Source: Flavobacterium galactosidilyticum
GTDB lineage: Bacteria > Bacteroidota > Bacteroidia > Flavobacteriales > Flavobacteriaceae
NCBI RefSeq assembly: GCF_020911945.1
Contig: NZ_CP087135.1
Location: 2,592,001-2,656,000, forward strand
DNA length: 64,000 nucleotides
Direction: 5' to 3'
Shown one piece after another: positions 9,582 through 18,418 of the stretch. Below the pieces are notes generated by a model. The model did no database searches, had not been told where the DNA came from, and saw only the letters and a list, made by a program, of their open reading frames with translations. The position numbers and the translations under genes were made by a program. Position 1 is the stretch's first letter. Each line of letters starts with the position of its first letter.

Positions 9582-10811
9582 ATGAGTTTAAAAGATTTAT
9601 TAGACGCTAGTAGTGACAATAGCCTTTCGGGGCAAAAGTGGCACATGTTGAGACAATCAATTGTAAAACACTTATTGTCTTCCGGAAATGCTACAATAGC
9701 AGAATTAGGTTCGGAACTACAATCCAGTGTTCCTACAGTTACTAAAGCGGTCAATGAATTACTGACTGAAGGATATGTAGTAGATATGGGGAAAATCACT
9801 AATAGTGGTGGAAGACGACCTTCTTTATATAGTATCAATCCCACATGTGCATATTTTTTAGGAATTGAAGTAGGTCGCAGTAGCATGTCTATAGGATTAC
9901 AAAATATAAAAAATGAATTTGTAAGTATTGAATTAGGAGCTTCGTTTGTTTTAGAAAATACACAAGAATCCTTACTTGAATTATGCAACTTAATAAATTT
10001 ATTTGTTGAAGATAGTTTAGTTGATAAAAAAATGATCGTTGGTGCTTGTATCAATTTATCAGGCCGTATAAATACAATGGAAGGATTCAGTTATAACTTT
10101 TTTTTCAGTGAAAACCGACCTTTAAACGAAATCATATCAGAGCAATTGGATTTACCTGTTCGACTAGAAAATGATACCAGAGCAATGGCTTTTGGAGAAT
10201 ATCATGAGGGCGTTGTTGATGAAGAACAAAATGTAATCTATGTCAACTACGGTTGGGGTGTAGCAATTGGAATAATTACTGACGGAAACTTGTATTATGG
10301 AAAGTCAGGTTATGCGGGAGAATTTGGTCACAGTAATATTTTCGACAATGGAATCATATGCCAATGTGGTAAAATGGGTTGTTTAGAAACCGAGATATCG
10401 GGTTGGGCATTAGTGAATCAGTTCAAAGAAGCAATTTCTGCAGGAAAACAATCTAAAGTGGTGTTAGATGATAACTCAAAAAGCTTGCAACATCACGCTA
10501 TAATTATGGGGGCTTTACAACAGGAAGATTCTTTGTGTGTAGAGTTAGTTTCTAAACAAAGTGAAAAAATGGGGCGCTACTTGTCTATGATTCTTAATAT
10601 TTTCAATCCAGAGTTACTTGTTGTTGGTGGTGACTTCTCATTATTGGGTGGTTATGTACTTTTACCAATTCAATCTGCCTTAAAAAAATACTCATTAGGA
10701 TTAGTTAATAGAGATGTGAAATTAAAGAAATCTAGTTTAGGCGCTCGTGCAGGTGTTATTGGTGCCTGCTGTGTTGTAAAAGAAAAAATGCTCACTGCTC
10801 TAGTTAACTAA
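9582..10811 (+). CDS. ROK-family transcriptional regulator (candidate sialic acid/amino sugar repressor)
   Basis: Residues about 22-85 form a winged helix-turn-helix (IVKHLLSSGNATIAELGSEL, then SVPTVTKAVNELLTEGYV and a wing with GGRRPSLY). Residues 90-400 are a ROK domain with ENDTRAMAFGEY and the zinc-binding cluster CQCGKMGC at 260-267. The first phosphate-binding loop, normally DxGGT in ROK sugar kinases, reads EVGRSSMSIG, so kinase activity is doubtful. The architecture is that of NagC/XylR-type regulators, which bind amino sugars or their phosphates. Position between susCD and nanA suggests it controls the surrounding locus, and it is most likely cytoplasmic. Effector and operator are unknown. 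Confidence 0.85.
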   Translation: MSLKDLLDASSDNSLSGQKWHMLRQSIVKHLLSSGNATIAELGSELQSSVPTVTKAVNELLTEGYVVDMGKITNSGGRRPSLYSINPTCAYFLGIEVGRSSMSIGLQNIKNEFVSIELGASFVLENTQESLLELCNLINLFVEDSLVDKKMIVGACINLSGRINTMEGFSYNFFFSENRPLNEIISEQLDLPVRLENDTRAMAFGEYHEGVVDEEQNVIYVNYGWGVAIGIITDGNLYYGKSGYAGEFGHSNIFDNGIICQCGKMGCLETEISGWALVNQFKEAISAGKQSKVVLDDNSKSLQHHAIIMGALQQEDSLCVELVSKQSEKMGRYLSMILNIFNPELLVVGGDFSLLGGYVLLPIQSALKKYSLGLVNRDVKLKKSSLGARAGVIGACCVVKEKMLTALVN

Positions 10812-10854
10812 AATTATCTTTTCTTTTGTTATTAAATTTTTTTAATAAATCGAC

Positions 10855-10883
10855 TTGTATTATTAAAATATTTTGTAAGTTTA
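10855..10883 (+). promoter_or_regulatory. Candidate promoter of nanA
   Basis: A TTG at 10855-10857 is followed after 18 bases by TAAGTTTA (10876-10883), one mismatch from TAnnTTTG. The stretch shares the order CTTGT, AAATATTTT, TA..TTT with the susC promoter region at 3921-3954, which suggests similar control. Transcription would begin near 10890. Confidence 0.4.
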
Positions 10884-11012
10884 CCTTTTGATAGTTCTAA
10901 ATAAATTTTAAAGTGCTGGAGATCTTATTCTTTTCCGTTTTTTTTGCTAAAAGTAATCTAGAAAACGGTTTACGAAAATGCGATTAAATTTCTGAAACTA
11001 TACTATTAAAAA

Positions 11013-11043
11013 TAGGATTTAGAGTGGAATGCCTCTAGTCCTA
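11013..11043 (+). promoter_or_regulatory. Hairpin in the nanA leader
   Basis: TAGGA (11013-11017) and TAGAG (11020-11024) pair with CTCTA (11033-11037) and TCCTA (11039-11043), giving a ten-pair interrupted stem with an 8-base loop. It is 136 bases before the nanA start and has no T-run. Confidence 0.4.
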
Positions 11044-11179
11044 AAAATAGTTAAGATTAACGCTAATTGTATCACCACGCACATTTTTATTTTATCAATT
11101 TAATAATTTATTAGTCAGACTAAGTTTTTTAGTTTTTAGTCTTCACTTAATCTAAAAAAAAATCTTAAAAATATATATT

Positions 11180-12100
11180 ATGAAAATTCAACACTTACAA
11201 GGTCTTATTTCTGCTCCATTTACACCATTTGATAGCAACGGGAAATTAGATGTTAGTTTAATTCCTGGGTACTATTCTTTTTTAAAACAAAACGGAATAA
11301 CGGGAGCTTTTATTAATGGTTCAACAGGTGAAGGAGTTTCTACAACCATGGCGGAAAAGAAAGCAGTAGCACAAGCTTGGGCAGACTGTAGTAATCATGA
11401 TGCCGACTTTAAAGTAATGGCTTTTTTAGCAGGTACTTGTCTTGATGATTGTATCGAGTTAGCTAAACATGCTTACGAAATTGGTTTATACGCTGTTTCA
11501 CTGACAGGTCCTTTTTATTTTAAACCTGCAAATATAGATATGCTTGCTGAAGTATGTATCAAAGTTGGAAAAGAAGTGCCAAATATGCCTGTTTATTACT
11601 ATCATATTCCAGTTTTGACCGGAGTTAACTTTCCGATGTTTGATCTAGTGAGAGCACTAGATGGTAAGCTTCCCAATTTTGCTGGAGTAAAATATACCCA
11701 TGAAGATTTTATGGATTTCCAAAGTTGCATGACGTATGCTGATGGTAAGTACGATATGCTTTGGGGACGTGATGAAAATATGCTTTCAGCTTTAGTATTA
11801 GGAGCAAAAGGTGCTGTAGGAAGCACTTTTAATTATGCAGCTCCATTGTATTACGATTTGATTGATGCATTCAATGCCAATGATTTGGTTAAAGCTCGTG
11901 TTTTACAACAAAAATCCATTGACATGATTCGTTTGTTAGGGAAATATGGCGGAATCTCAGTTGGTAAAGCATACATGAAAATGGTAGGATTCAATTTAGG
12001 TGAATTCAGATTGCCTGTAAAAAACATGAGTGATGAACAATTTGAATTATTCAAAAAAGATGTAGCAAGTTTAAATTTTGATGAATATAAGTCAAAATAA
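11180..12100 (+). CDS. nanA: N-acetylneuraminate lyase
   Basis: The 306-residue protein is a class I aldolase of the DHDPS/NAL superfamily. It cleaves N-acetylneuraminate to N-acetylmannosamine and pyruvate in the cytoplasm. The carboxylate-binding motif GSTGEG is at residues 47-52, the catalytic tyrosine region YYYHIP at 139-144, and the Schiff-base lysine is Lys171 in GVKYTHED. Length matches known lyases (about 300). The surrounding mutarotase, transporter, epimerase and sialidase genes argue strongly for NAL over dihydrodipicolinate synthase. It heads a run of plus-strand genes extending to nagA, though gaps of 70-260 bases mean several promoters are possible. Confidence 0.93.
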   Translation: MKIQHLQGLISAPFTPFDSNGKLDVSLIPGYYSFLKQNGITGAFINGSTGEGVSTTMAEKKAVAQAWADCSNHDADFKVMAFLAGTCLDDCIELAKHAYEIGLYAVSLTGPFYFKPANIDMLAEVCIKVGKEVPNMPVYYYHIPVLTGVNFPMFDLVRALDGKLPNFAGVKYTHEDFMDFQSCMTYADGKYDMLWGRDENMLSALVLGAKGAVGSTFNYAAPLYYDLIDAFNANDLVKARVLQQKSIDMIRLLGKYGGISVGKAYMKMVGFNLGEFRLPVKNMSDEQFELFKKDVASLNFDEYKSK

Positions 12101-12344
12101 TTGTAATTATTGATTCTGAAAAATTCTAACACAAATAGTGTAGGTTTAACAATATTAAATAAGCTGTTTTTTTCGCTAGATTAAAAGCATCTTCGTTGCC
12201 ATTAATTAATCAGGTTACAAAGGCTTTATTTGCTTTAATTTATAAAAAAGCTAAAAAAATATTCGTTGTGTTTTTGTGTCTTTGTAGCATTGAATCACGA
12301 ACCGACTTACATTTTGTTAGAGACTTTATTTTAAAATAATAACG

Positions 12345-13520
12345 ATGAACAAATCTATTTTTCCTTTACTTTTTATATCCCTTATTATGGCAACAACTGA
12401 TGCATTTTCTCAAAAGAAAGAAGTAAATCATGTAGATTGGACGACAGCTGCCCAATTGCAAAATTCGGATGGTAGTCTTTCAATTGGTTACGCAGGACCA
12501 ATTAACGGTATTAGTAATGAGGTGCTAATTGTTAGCGGTGGTGCCAACTTCCCTGATAAAATGCCTTGGGAAGGAGGAAAGAAAAGTTATTCTAAAACCA
12601 TTCATGTACTTGAAAAATGCAAAGATCAATATACTTGGAATAATGAAGTAAAAAGTGTATTGCCTGAAGCTATTGCTTATTGTGGATCGACATCTACTGA
12701 TTTAGGTGTGGTTTATGTAGGTGGCGAAAATGAAAATGGACTTTCTAATAAATCATATCTTTTAAAATGGAATGCCGCTAAAAAAGAAGTGGAAGCTAAA
12801 GTATTACCCGATTTTCCTTTCGCTATTGCAAATATTTCTCTGACTCATATTGGTAAAACAGTTTATGCTGTTGGCGGAGATGAGGCAGCTAAATCCTCTG
12901 ATTTTTTTGCTAGTCTAGACTTGAATGAAGCCAACCCGCAATGGAAAGCTTTACCCAATTTACCTTTGGCTTTAGCCAATGCGGTTGTAATTGCTCAAAA
13001 AGGAAAAAACGGAGTTAATATTTATGTAGTAGGCGGAAGAACTAAAACAGCTTCTGGAATAAGTGATTTACATAATACTACTTTTGTTTTCGATGTAAAA
13101 AAACAAATCTGGGAAGCTGCGGCAACGATTTCTGACGGAAAAAACAGCACTAACTTTTCAGCGGGAGCTGGAGTTGCCGTAGGAACTCATTCTGTGTTAA
13201 TTGTTGGTGGAGACAATGGTGTTATTTTTCACCAAATAGAAACCTATCTATCTCAAATTGCTCAAGCAGAATCAGAAGAATTAAAAGCGGAACTCATCGC
13301 TAAGAAAAATAAATTAGTAACGAATCATCCCGGATTTTTCAACGGAATTTTGTTATACAATACGCTAACAAATGAATGGTCAAAAGTAGGAGAGTTACCT
13401 TTTTTACCTCATGTTACCACTCCAGCCGTTTTATGGGATAAAAAAATAATCCTGTCTAACGGGGAAATTAAACCTGGAATTCGTACACCTAATGTTATGT
13501 TAGGAACCATCAAGAAATAA
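12345..13520 (+). CDS. nanM: NanM-like N-acetylneuraminate mutarotase (Kelch propeller)
   Basis: The 391-residue protein has a signal peptide (residues 1-22, cleavage near DAFSQ) and is predicted to be periplasmic. Kelch-type blades recur: VLIVSGGANFP, VVYVGGENENG, KTVYAVGGDEA, VNIYVVGGRTK, SVLIVGGDNG. The family converts alpha-N-acetylneuraminate, as released by sialidases, to the beta anomer. Bacteroidota members belong to a cyclically permuted subgroup, and the first recognisable blade here begins after a WTTAAQL strand near the N-terminus. The next gene is the transporter, 74 bases away, so coexpression is likely. Confidence 0.85.
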   Translation: MNKSIFPLLFISLIMATTDAFSQKKEVNHVDWTTAAQLQNSDGSLSIGYAGPINGISNEVLIVSGGANFPDKMPWEGGKKSYSKTIHVLEKCKDQYTWNNEVKSVLPEAIAYCGSTSTDLGVVYVGGENENGLSNKSYLLKWNAAKKEVEAKVLPDFPFAIANISLTHIGKTVYAVGGDEAAKSSDFFASLDLNEANPQWKALPNLPLALANAVVIAQKGKNGVNIYVVGGRTKTASGISDLHNTTFVFDVKKQIWEAAATISDGKNSTNFSAGAGVAVGTHSVLIVGGDNGVIFHQIETYLSQIAQAESEELKAELIAKKNKLVTNHPGFFNGILLYNTLTNEWSKVGELPFLPHVTTPAVLWDKKIILSNGEIKPGIRTPNVMLGTIKK

Positions 13521-13594
13521 TAACAATTAGTTAGTTACACTCACTTTCTATTTACTGAAAAGCTATTTTAAAAACTCACAAAGAAAACCCATTT

Positions 13595-14839
13595 ATGAAA
13601 GAATCAAAATATTATCCTTGGGTTGTCGTAGCCCTACTGTGGATTGTCGCCTTGCTCAATTACATGGACAGACAAATGTTAGCCACCATGCGCCCATCAA
13701 TGGAAACTGATATTCCAGAATTATTATCTGGCGAGAATTTTGGTCGATTAATGGCAATATTTCTTTGGATTTATGCATTAATGAGTCCAGTTTCGGGAAT
13801 TATTGCTGATAAAATGAACAGAAAATGGTTGATTGTTGGTAGCCTTTTTGTTTGGTCAGCTGTTACTTATGCGATGGGATATGCTAATAGTTACAATCAG
13901 TTGTATTGGTTAAGAGCAATTATGGGTGTGAGCGAGGCTTTATATATTCCTGCAGGCTTGTCACTTATCGCTGATTATCACCAAAAAAAGACAAGATCAT
14001 TAGCTATTGGTATTCACATGACGGGATTGTATATGGGTTCTGCAATAGGAGGTTTTGGAGCTACAATTGCTGCCTCTTTTTCATGGCATACTACTTTTCA
14101 TTATTTTGGATTGATTGGAATTATTTATTCTGTTGTTTTAGTGTTTTTATTAAAGGAATTTAAACATCCCGAATCAGAAACTAAAGCATCTGTTGCTACA
14201 CCTACAAAGGAAAGAGAATCAGTGCTAAAAGGTTTAAGCGTATTATTTACAAACATGTCTTTTTGGATAATCTTATTTTATTTTGCTATTCCAAGTTTAC
14301 CAGGTTGGGCTACTAAAAACTGGCTTCCTACTTTATTTTCTCAAAACTTAAATATTCCTATGGAACAAGCTGGACCGCTTGCGACTATTACCATTTCTGT
14401 TTCGGCATTTATCGGAGTTATTTTTGGTGGAATACTATCAGATAGATGGGTACAAAAAAACATTAAAGGAAGAGTCTATACGAGTGCCATTGGTTTAGGA
14501 TTAACTATTCCTGCTTTACTGTTACTTGGTTTTGGTCATTCTTTATTTAATGTAGTAGGAGCAGCGCTATGTTTTGGTATTGGATACGGAATGTTTGATG
14601 CTAATAATATGCCAATTCTTTGTCAGTTTGTGTCTTCAAAATATAGAGCTACGGCTTACGGAATTCTTAATATGGTCGGAGTAGGTTGTGGCGCTTTAGT
14701 GACTTCATTATTAGGTAAATATTCTGATAGCGGAACCTTAGGGAGTGGATTTGCATTAATGGCTGGTGTCGTTTTAGTTGCATTAATTGTTCAAATCAGT
14801 TTTCTACGTCCAACGGCAAATGATTATGTAGATGCCTAA
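13595..14839 (+). CDS. nanT: MFS transporter, probable sialic acid importer (NanT-like)
   Basis: The 414-residue protein has the twelve-span layout of major facilitator proteins. The first span is followed by LNYMDRQMLATMRP, typical of the anion/sugar-acid symporter (ACS-like) subgroup. The loop between spans 2 and 3 reads GIIADKMNRKWLIVG, the MFS motif with conserved D and R/K. A hydrophilic central loop lies near residues 190-215. Position between nanM and the acetylesterase supports uptake of N-acetylneuraminate across the inner membrane, as for NanT in Bacteroides and Tannerella. Substrate is assigned by context. Confidence 0.85.
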   Translation: MKESKYYPWVVVALLWIVALLNYMDRQMLATMRPSMETDIPELLSGENFGRLMAIFLWIYALMSPVSGIIADKMNRKWLIVGSLFVWSAVTYAMGYANSYNQLYWLRAIMGVSEALYIPAGLSLIADYHQKKTRSLAIGIHMTGLYMGSAIGGFGATIAASFSWHTTFHYFGLIGIIYSVVLVFLLKEFKHPESETKASVATPTKERESVLKGLSVLFTNMSFWIILFYFAIPSLPGWATKNWLPTLFSQNLNIPMEQAGPLATITISVSAFIGVIFGGILSDRWVQKNIKGRVYTSAIGLGLTIPALLLLGFGHSLFNVVGAALCFGIGYGMFDANNMPILCQFVSSKYRATAYGILNMVGVGCGALVTSLLGKYSDSGTLGSGFALMAGVVLVALIVQISFLRPTANDYVDA

Positions 14840-14920
14840 TATTTGATTAAAATCAAATGCGCATTTAATATTTAAATAAGTGACTTTCATTATTTTTTGG
14901 TTTGGTTAGAGCTATATTTT

Positions 14921-14945
14921 GAGGTAAAATAGTATGTTTTGCCTC
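14921..14945 (+). terminator. Hairpin after the MFS gene
   Basis: GAGGTAAAA (14921-14929) pairs with TTTTGCCTC (14937-14945) with one G-U pair and a 7-base loop. There is no real T-run after it, so it is a weak terminator or a transcript-processing/stabilising hairpin between nanT and the esterase gene. Confidence 0.4.
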
Positions 14946-14989
14946 ATTATATAGACAGCTACAAAACTTACAACGGTTAATCCTGTACT

Positions 14990-17080
14990 ATGAAACGATT
15001 TGCTATAAATCAGTTTTTACTTTCTTGTATTGTTATCCTCTGTTTCGGACAGTTGGTAATGGCACAAAAAGCAGCTATAAAAATAGCTTGTATTGGTGAT
15101 TCCGTAACCGCAGGTTATCTTTTAGGAAATTCAGGATTAGAATCGTATCCATCCCAACTTCAATTGTTGATGGGAGAAAGTCATCAGGTTGGAAATTTTG
15201 GAAATAGTGGTGCTACACTGTTGAAAAACGGACATAAGCCTTATTATAAAACAAAGGAATTTAAAGATGCTATTGCATTTAATCCAGATATTGCCATCAT
15301 TCATTTAGGTTTAAATGATACCGATCCTAGAAACTGGCCTAACTACAAAGAAGAATTTGATGCTGATTATAGTTGGTTATTGGATGCGTTAAAAAAGCAA
15401 AATCCAGCTGTTAAAATATATATCTGTAGAATGACGCCTATTTTTAATGAACATCCTCGATTCAAATCTGGAACGAGAGATTGGTATTGGCAAATTCAAT
15501 CGCATATAGAAACTATTGCAAAAGCGAATCAAGTGGGATTAATTGACCTACATGAAATTTTATATCCGCGTCCTGATCTTTTTCCAGATGCATTACATCC
15601 CACAAAGGAAGGTGCATCAATTTTGGCGAAGATCGTTTATAAAAATATCACTCAAGATTTTGGCGGACTAAAATTAGCAACGGTTTTTACAGATAATATG
15701 GTTTTGCAACGCAATCAGCCTATTACAATTTACGGAACTGCTAATGGTGGTGAGGTAGTTGAAGTATCTTTCAAAGGACAAAAGAAGTCAGCTACAACCA
15801 ATCAATACGGAAAATGGGAAGTTATTTTTCCTCCTCAAATTCATGGTGGACCTTATGAAATGATGATTAAAAGCAATTTAAAAAACATTGTTTTAAAGAA
15901 CATATTAATTGGTGATGTTTGGTTTTGTTCTGGGCAATCGAATATGGTTTTTCAACTTCAACAATCTGAAAACGGAAATGAGGAAATAAAAAAAACTTTG
16001 CCTAATGCTGCTATTCGTCTTTTCAATTTTAAGGATTTGCGAGAAACGGACAATACAGTTTGGGATTCGATCACATTAGCCAAAACGAATCAATTAGAAT
16101 TCTTCTCAGGAAAATGGACTGAATGTAATGCGGAAAATGCAAAAGACTTTTCGGCGATTGCTTACTATTTTGCAAAAAAAATTACTACCGAGGAAAATGT
16201 GCCTATAGGATTGATACAAGTTGCTGTTGGTGGATCACCGATAGAATCTTGGATCGACAGATATACGTTAGAACATGATGATAAAGTGGTTGATTTATTA
16301 ACTAATTGGCGAAAATCTGATTTTATCATGCCCTGGGTTCGAACTCGTGCTGATATGAATTTAAAAAAATCAACCAATCCAAAACAACGTCATCCTTATG
16401 ATCCAGCTTATAATTTTGAAGCAGGCATAACAAACTTTACTAAATTCCCAATAAAAGGTGTGCTTTGGTATCAAGGGGAAAGCAATGCACACAATATAGA
16501 ATTATATGAACACCTTCTGCCTACTATGGTTAAAAGTTGGCGCAAAGCTTGGAACAGTAATTTTCCGTTTTATTATGTGCAATTGTCTAGCTTAAATCGA
16601 CCTACATGGCCTGATTTTAGAGATGCTCAAAATAGAATGCAAAAAATAATTTCTAACAGCGCTATGGCAGTAAGTATGGATTTTGGAGATTCAACTGATG
16701 TTCATCCTATTCGAAAGAAAGAAATTGGGGATCGATTAGCACTTTTAGCTTTAAAAAACACCTACGGAAAATCAGTTATCGCTAATGGACCTTACCCTTT
16801 GAATGCAGTAAAAAATAAGGATCAAATAGTGATTTCTTTTACTTTTTCAAAAAAAATAATGGCAGCAGAAAAAAAAGAGATTATTGGTTTTGAATTAGTG
16901 ACTGTTAAAGGAAAACACATTAAAACTTTGGCCACAGCCAAAAACAATCAAATTTTTATCACTATTCCAAAAGGAGAAAATATAAAGTCAGTTTATTACG
17001 CTTGGGAACCTTTTACGAGGGCAAATTTAGTAAATGAAGCCGGTTTACCATGTTCTACTTTTAAGATAGAAATAAAATAG
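14990..17080 (+). CDS. nanS: Two-domain sialate O-acetylesterase (SGNH plus SASA)
   Basis: The 696-residue protein has a signal peptide (residues 1-25, ending LVMAQ). The first domain (about 30-225) is an SGNH hydrolase with GDSVTAG at 36-42 (nucleophile Ser38), HLGLNDTD, and DALHPTKEG supplying the Asp/His pair. The second (about 226-690) is a sialate O-acetylesterase domain with GDVWFCSGQSNM (Ser317 the presumed nucleophile), VAVGGSPIESW and GVLWYQGESNAH. Such enzymes remove O-acetyl groups from sialic acids so that sialidases and lyase can act. The export signal implies periplasmic or surface action. The same two-domain arrangement is known for NanS of oral and gut Bacteroidota. Confidence 0.9.
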   Translation: MKRFAINQFLLSCIVILCFGQLVMAQKAAIKIACIGDSVTAGYLLGNSGLESYPSQLQLLMGESHQVGNFGNSGATLLKNGHKPYYKTKEFKDAIAFNPDIAIIHLGLNDTDPRNWPNYKEEFDADYSWLLDALKKQNPAVKIYICRMTPIFNEHPRFKSGTRDWYWQIQSHIETIAKANQVGLIDLHEILYPRPDLFPDALHPTKEGASILAKIVYKNITQDFGGLKLATVFTDNMVLQRNQPITIYGTANGGEVVEVSFKGQKKSATTNQYGKWEVIFPPQIHGGPYEMMIKSNLKNIVLKNILIGDVWFCSGQSNMVFQLQQSENGNEEIKKTLPNAAIRLFNFKDLRETDNTVWDSITLAKTNQLEFFSGKWTECNAENAKDFSAIAYYFAKKITTEENVPIGLIQVAVGGSPIESWIDRYTLEHDDKVVDLLTNWRKSDFIMPWVRTRADMNLKKSTNPKQRHPYDPAYNFEAGITNFTKFPIKGVLWYQGESNAHNIELYEHLLPTMVKSWRKAWNSNFPFYYVQLSSLNRPTWPDFRDAQNRMQKIISNSAMAVSMDFGDSTDVHPIRKKEIGDRLALLALKNTYGKSVIANGPYPLNAVKNKDQIVISFTFSKKIMAAEKKEIIGFELVTVKGKHIKTLATAKNNQIFITIPKGENIKSVYYAWEPFTRANLVNEAGLPCSTFKIEIK

Positions 17081-17174
17081 AAATAAAAAGTACTCCAAAG
17101 GATGCTACAACAATATAAAATAAGTACAATAAGCAGGTAGGTGATGAAAAACCTAACTATAATACTTTTAAGAG

Positions 17175-18362
17175 ATGAATTATTCGACTACAGATCTACA
17201 GGATTTAAAAGATTTTTACCAAAATCAATTATTAAATGACACGGTTCCATTTTGGTTTCCACGCTCGATAGATACCGAGTTTGGCGGTTATTTATTAATG
17301 CGAGATCAAGACGGAAGTCTAATTGATGATGATAAAGCGGTTTGGATACAAGGTCGTGCCGCTTGGTTATTGGCCACACTTTACAATACGGTCGAACCAA
17401 AACAAGAGTGGCTGGAAGGTTCCAAAACAGGTATCGATTTTCTGAACAATCATTGTTTTGATACGGATGGACAAATGTTTTTTCACGTAACTCGTGATGG
17501 GCAACCCATTCGCAAACGCCGCTATTATTTTTCCGAAACTTTTGCTGTTATCGCCATGTCGGCTTACGCCAAAGCAAGTGGAGATGAAGCCGCTGCCGAA
17601 AAAGCAAGGTTTTTGTTTGGTAAATGCATCGAATATTCAACAACTCCAGGTTTATTACAACCTAAATATTTGCCTACTCGACCAGCAAAAGGAATTGGAG
17701 TGCCTATGATTATGATGAATACGGCGCAACAATTAAGAGAAAACATTGGCGATCCCCGTTGTAATGAATGGATAGACAAATGGATTGCAGAGATTGAGCG
17801 TGATTTTGTTAAAGATGATATAAAATGCGTGATGGAACAAGTAGCACCAGATGGTTCTATTATTGACCATATCGACGGTCGTACTTTGAACCCAGGTCAT
17901 GCGATAGAAGGAGCTTGGTTTATATTGCATGAAGCAAAATACAGAAACAATGATCCACATTTGATTGCATTAGGATGCAAAATGTTGGATTATATGTGGG
18001 AACGTGGCTGGGACAAAGAACATGGTGGGATTTTATATTTCCGTGATGTCTATGACAGACCCGTTCAAGAATATTGGCAAGACATGAAGTTTTGGTGGCC
18101 ACAAAATGAGGTGATTATTGCAACTTTATTAGCCTACACCATGACTGGAGATGAGAAATATGCCAAATGGCACAAAATGATTCATGACTATGCTTATGAC
18201 AAATTTCATGACAAAGAAAATGGCGAATGGTTTGGCTATTTGCACCGCGATGGTAGCATAGCACAAACTGCCAAAGGGAATATGTTCAAAGGGCCATTTC
18301 ATTTACCGCGCCAGGAATGGTATTGTTTACAAATACTCAACGAACACTTGAAAAACGAATAG
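17175..18362 (+). CDS. AGE-family N-acylglucosamine 2-epimerase
   Basis: The 395-residue cytoplasmic protein matches the (alpha/alpha)6-barrel AGE/RenBP family in length and motifs: DTEFGGYLLMRDQDG near the N-terminus, VWIQGRAAWLLATLYN, NPGHAIEGAWF (first catalytic His region), WWPQNEVIIATL, and GPFHLPRQEWYC (second catalytic His). It should interconvert ManNAc, made by NanA, and GlcNAc without phosphorylation, as NanE does in Bacteroides fragilis. This differs from the phosphate-dependent NanE of enteric bacteria. A GlcNAc kinase must then act, and none is in the window. The gene is slightly richer in GC than its neighbours. The next gene starts 57 bases downstream. Confidence 0.9.
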   Translation: MNYSTTDLQDLKDFYQNQLLNDTVPFWFPRSIDTEFGGYLLMRDQDGSLIDDDKAVWIQGRAAWLLATLYNTVEPKQEWLEGSKTGIDFLNNHCFDTDGQMFFHVTRDGQPIRKRRYYFSETFAVIAMSAYAKASGDEAAAEKARFLFGKCIEYSTTPGLLQPKYLPTRPAKGIGVPMIMMNTAQQLRENIGDPRCNEWIDKWIAEIERDFVKDDIKCVMEQVAPDGSIIDHIDGRTLNPGHAIEGAWFILHEAKYRNNDPHLIALGCKMLDYMWERGWDKEHGGILYFRDVYDRPVQEYWQDMKFWWPQNEVIIATLLAYTMTGDEKYAKWHKMIHDYAYDKFHDKENGEWFGYLHRDGSIAQTAKGNMFKGPFHLPRQEWYCLQILNEHLKNE

Positions 18363-18418
18363 TTTTTCAAATACTCATTGAACCGATTAAAATTTATATT
18401 AATTATTATTTACAATTT

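Larger units (their letters stand above)
10812..11179 (+). promoter_or_regulatory. nanA upstream region with long leader
   Basis: This 368-base gap contains a candidate promoter at 10855-10883 and about 290 bases of leader. The leader holds an inverted repeat CCGTTTT (10935-10941) / AAAACGG (10962-10968), a hairpin at 11013-11043 and a perfect 13-base palindrome TTAGTCAGACTAA at 11111-11123 whose half-site recurs at 11136-11141. No coding frame is evident. Confidence 0.4.

Noticed and set aside
9503..10054. 183-codon minus-strand frame opposite the ROK gene
   Set aside because: It lies antisense to a well-supported gene and its translation shows no domain or signal.
11111..11123. Perfect TTAGTCAGACTAA palindrome as an RNA hairpin
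   Set aside because: A one-base loop cannot form; it is only kept as a possible protein-binding DNA site.
11180..12100. Dihydrodipicolinate synthase as an alternative for the aldolase gene
   Set aside because: Both families share the barrel and lysine, but GSTGEG, YYYHIP and the surrounding nan genes favour N-acetylneuraminate lyase.
18317..18418. In-frame upstream extension of the large sialidase gene
   Set aside because: It overlaps the epimerase gene and would bury the clear signal peptide that starts at 18419.
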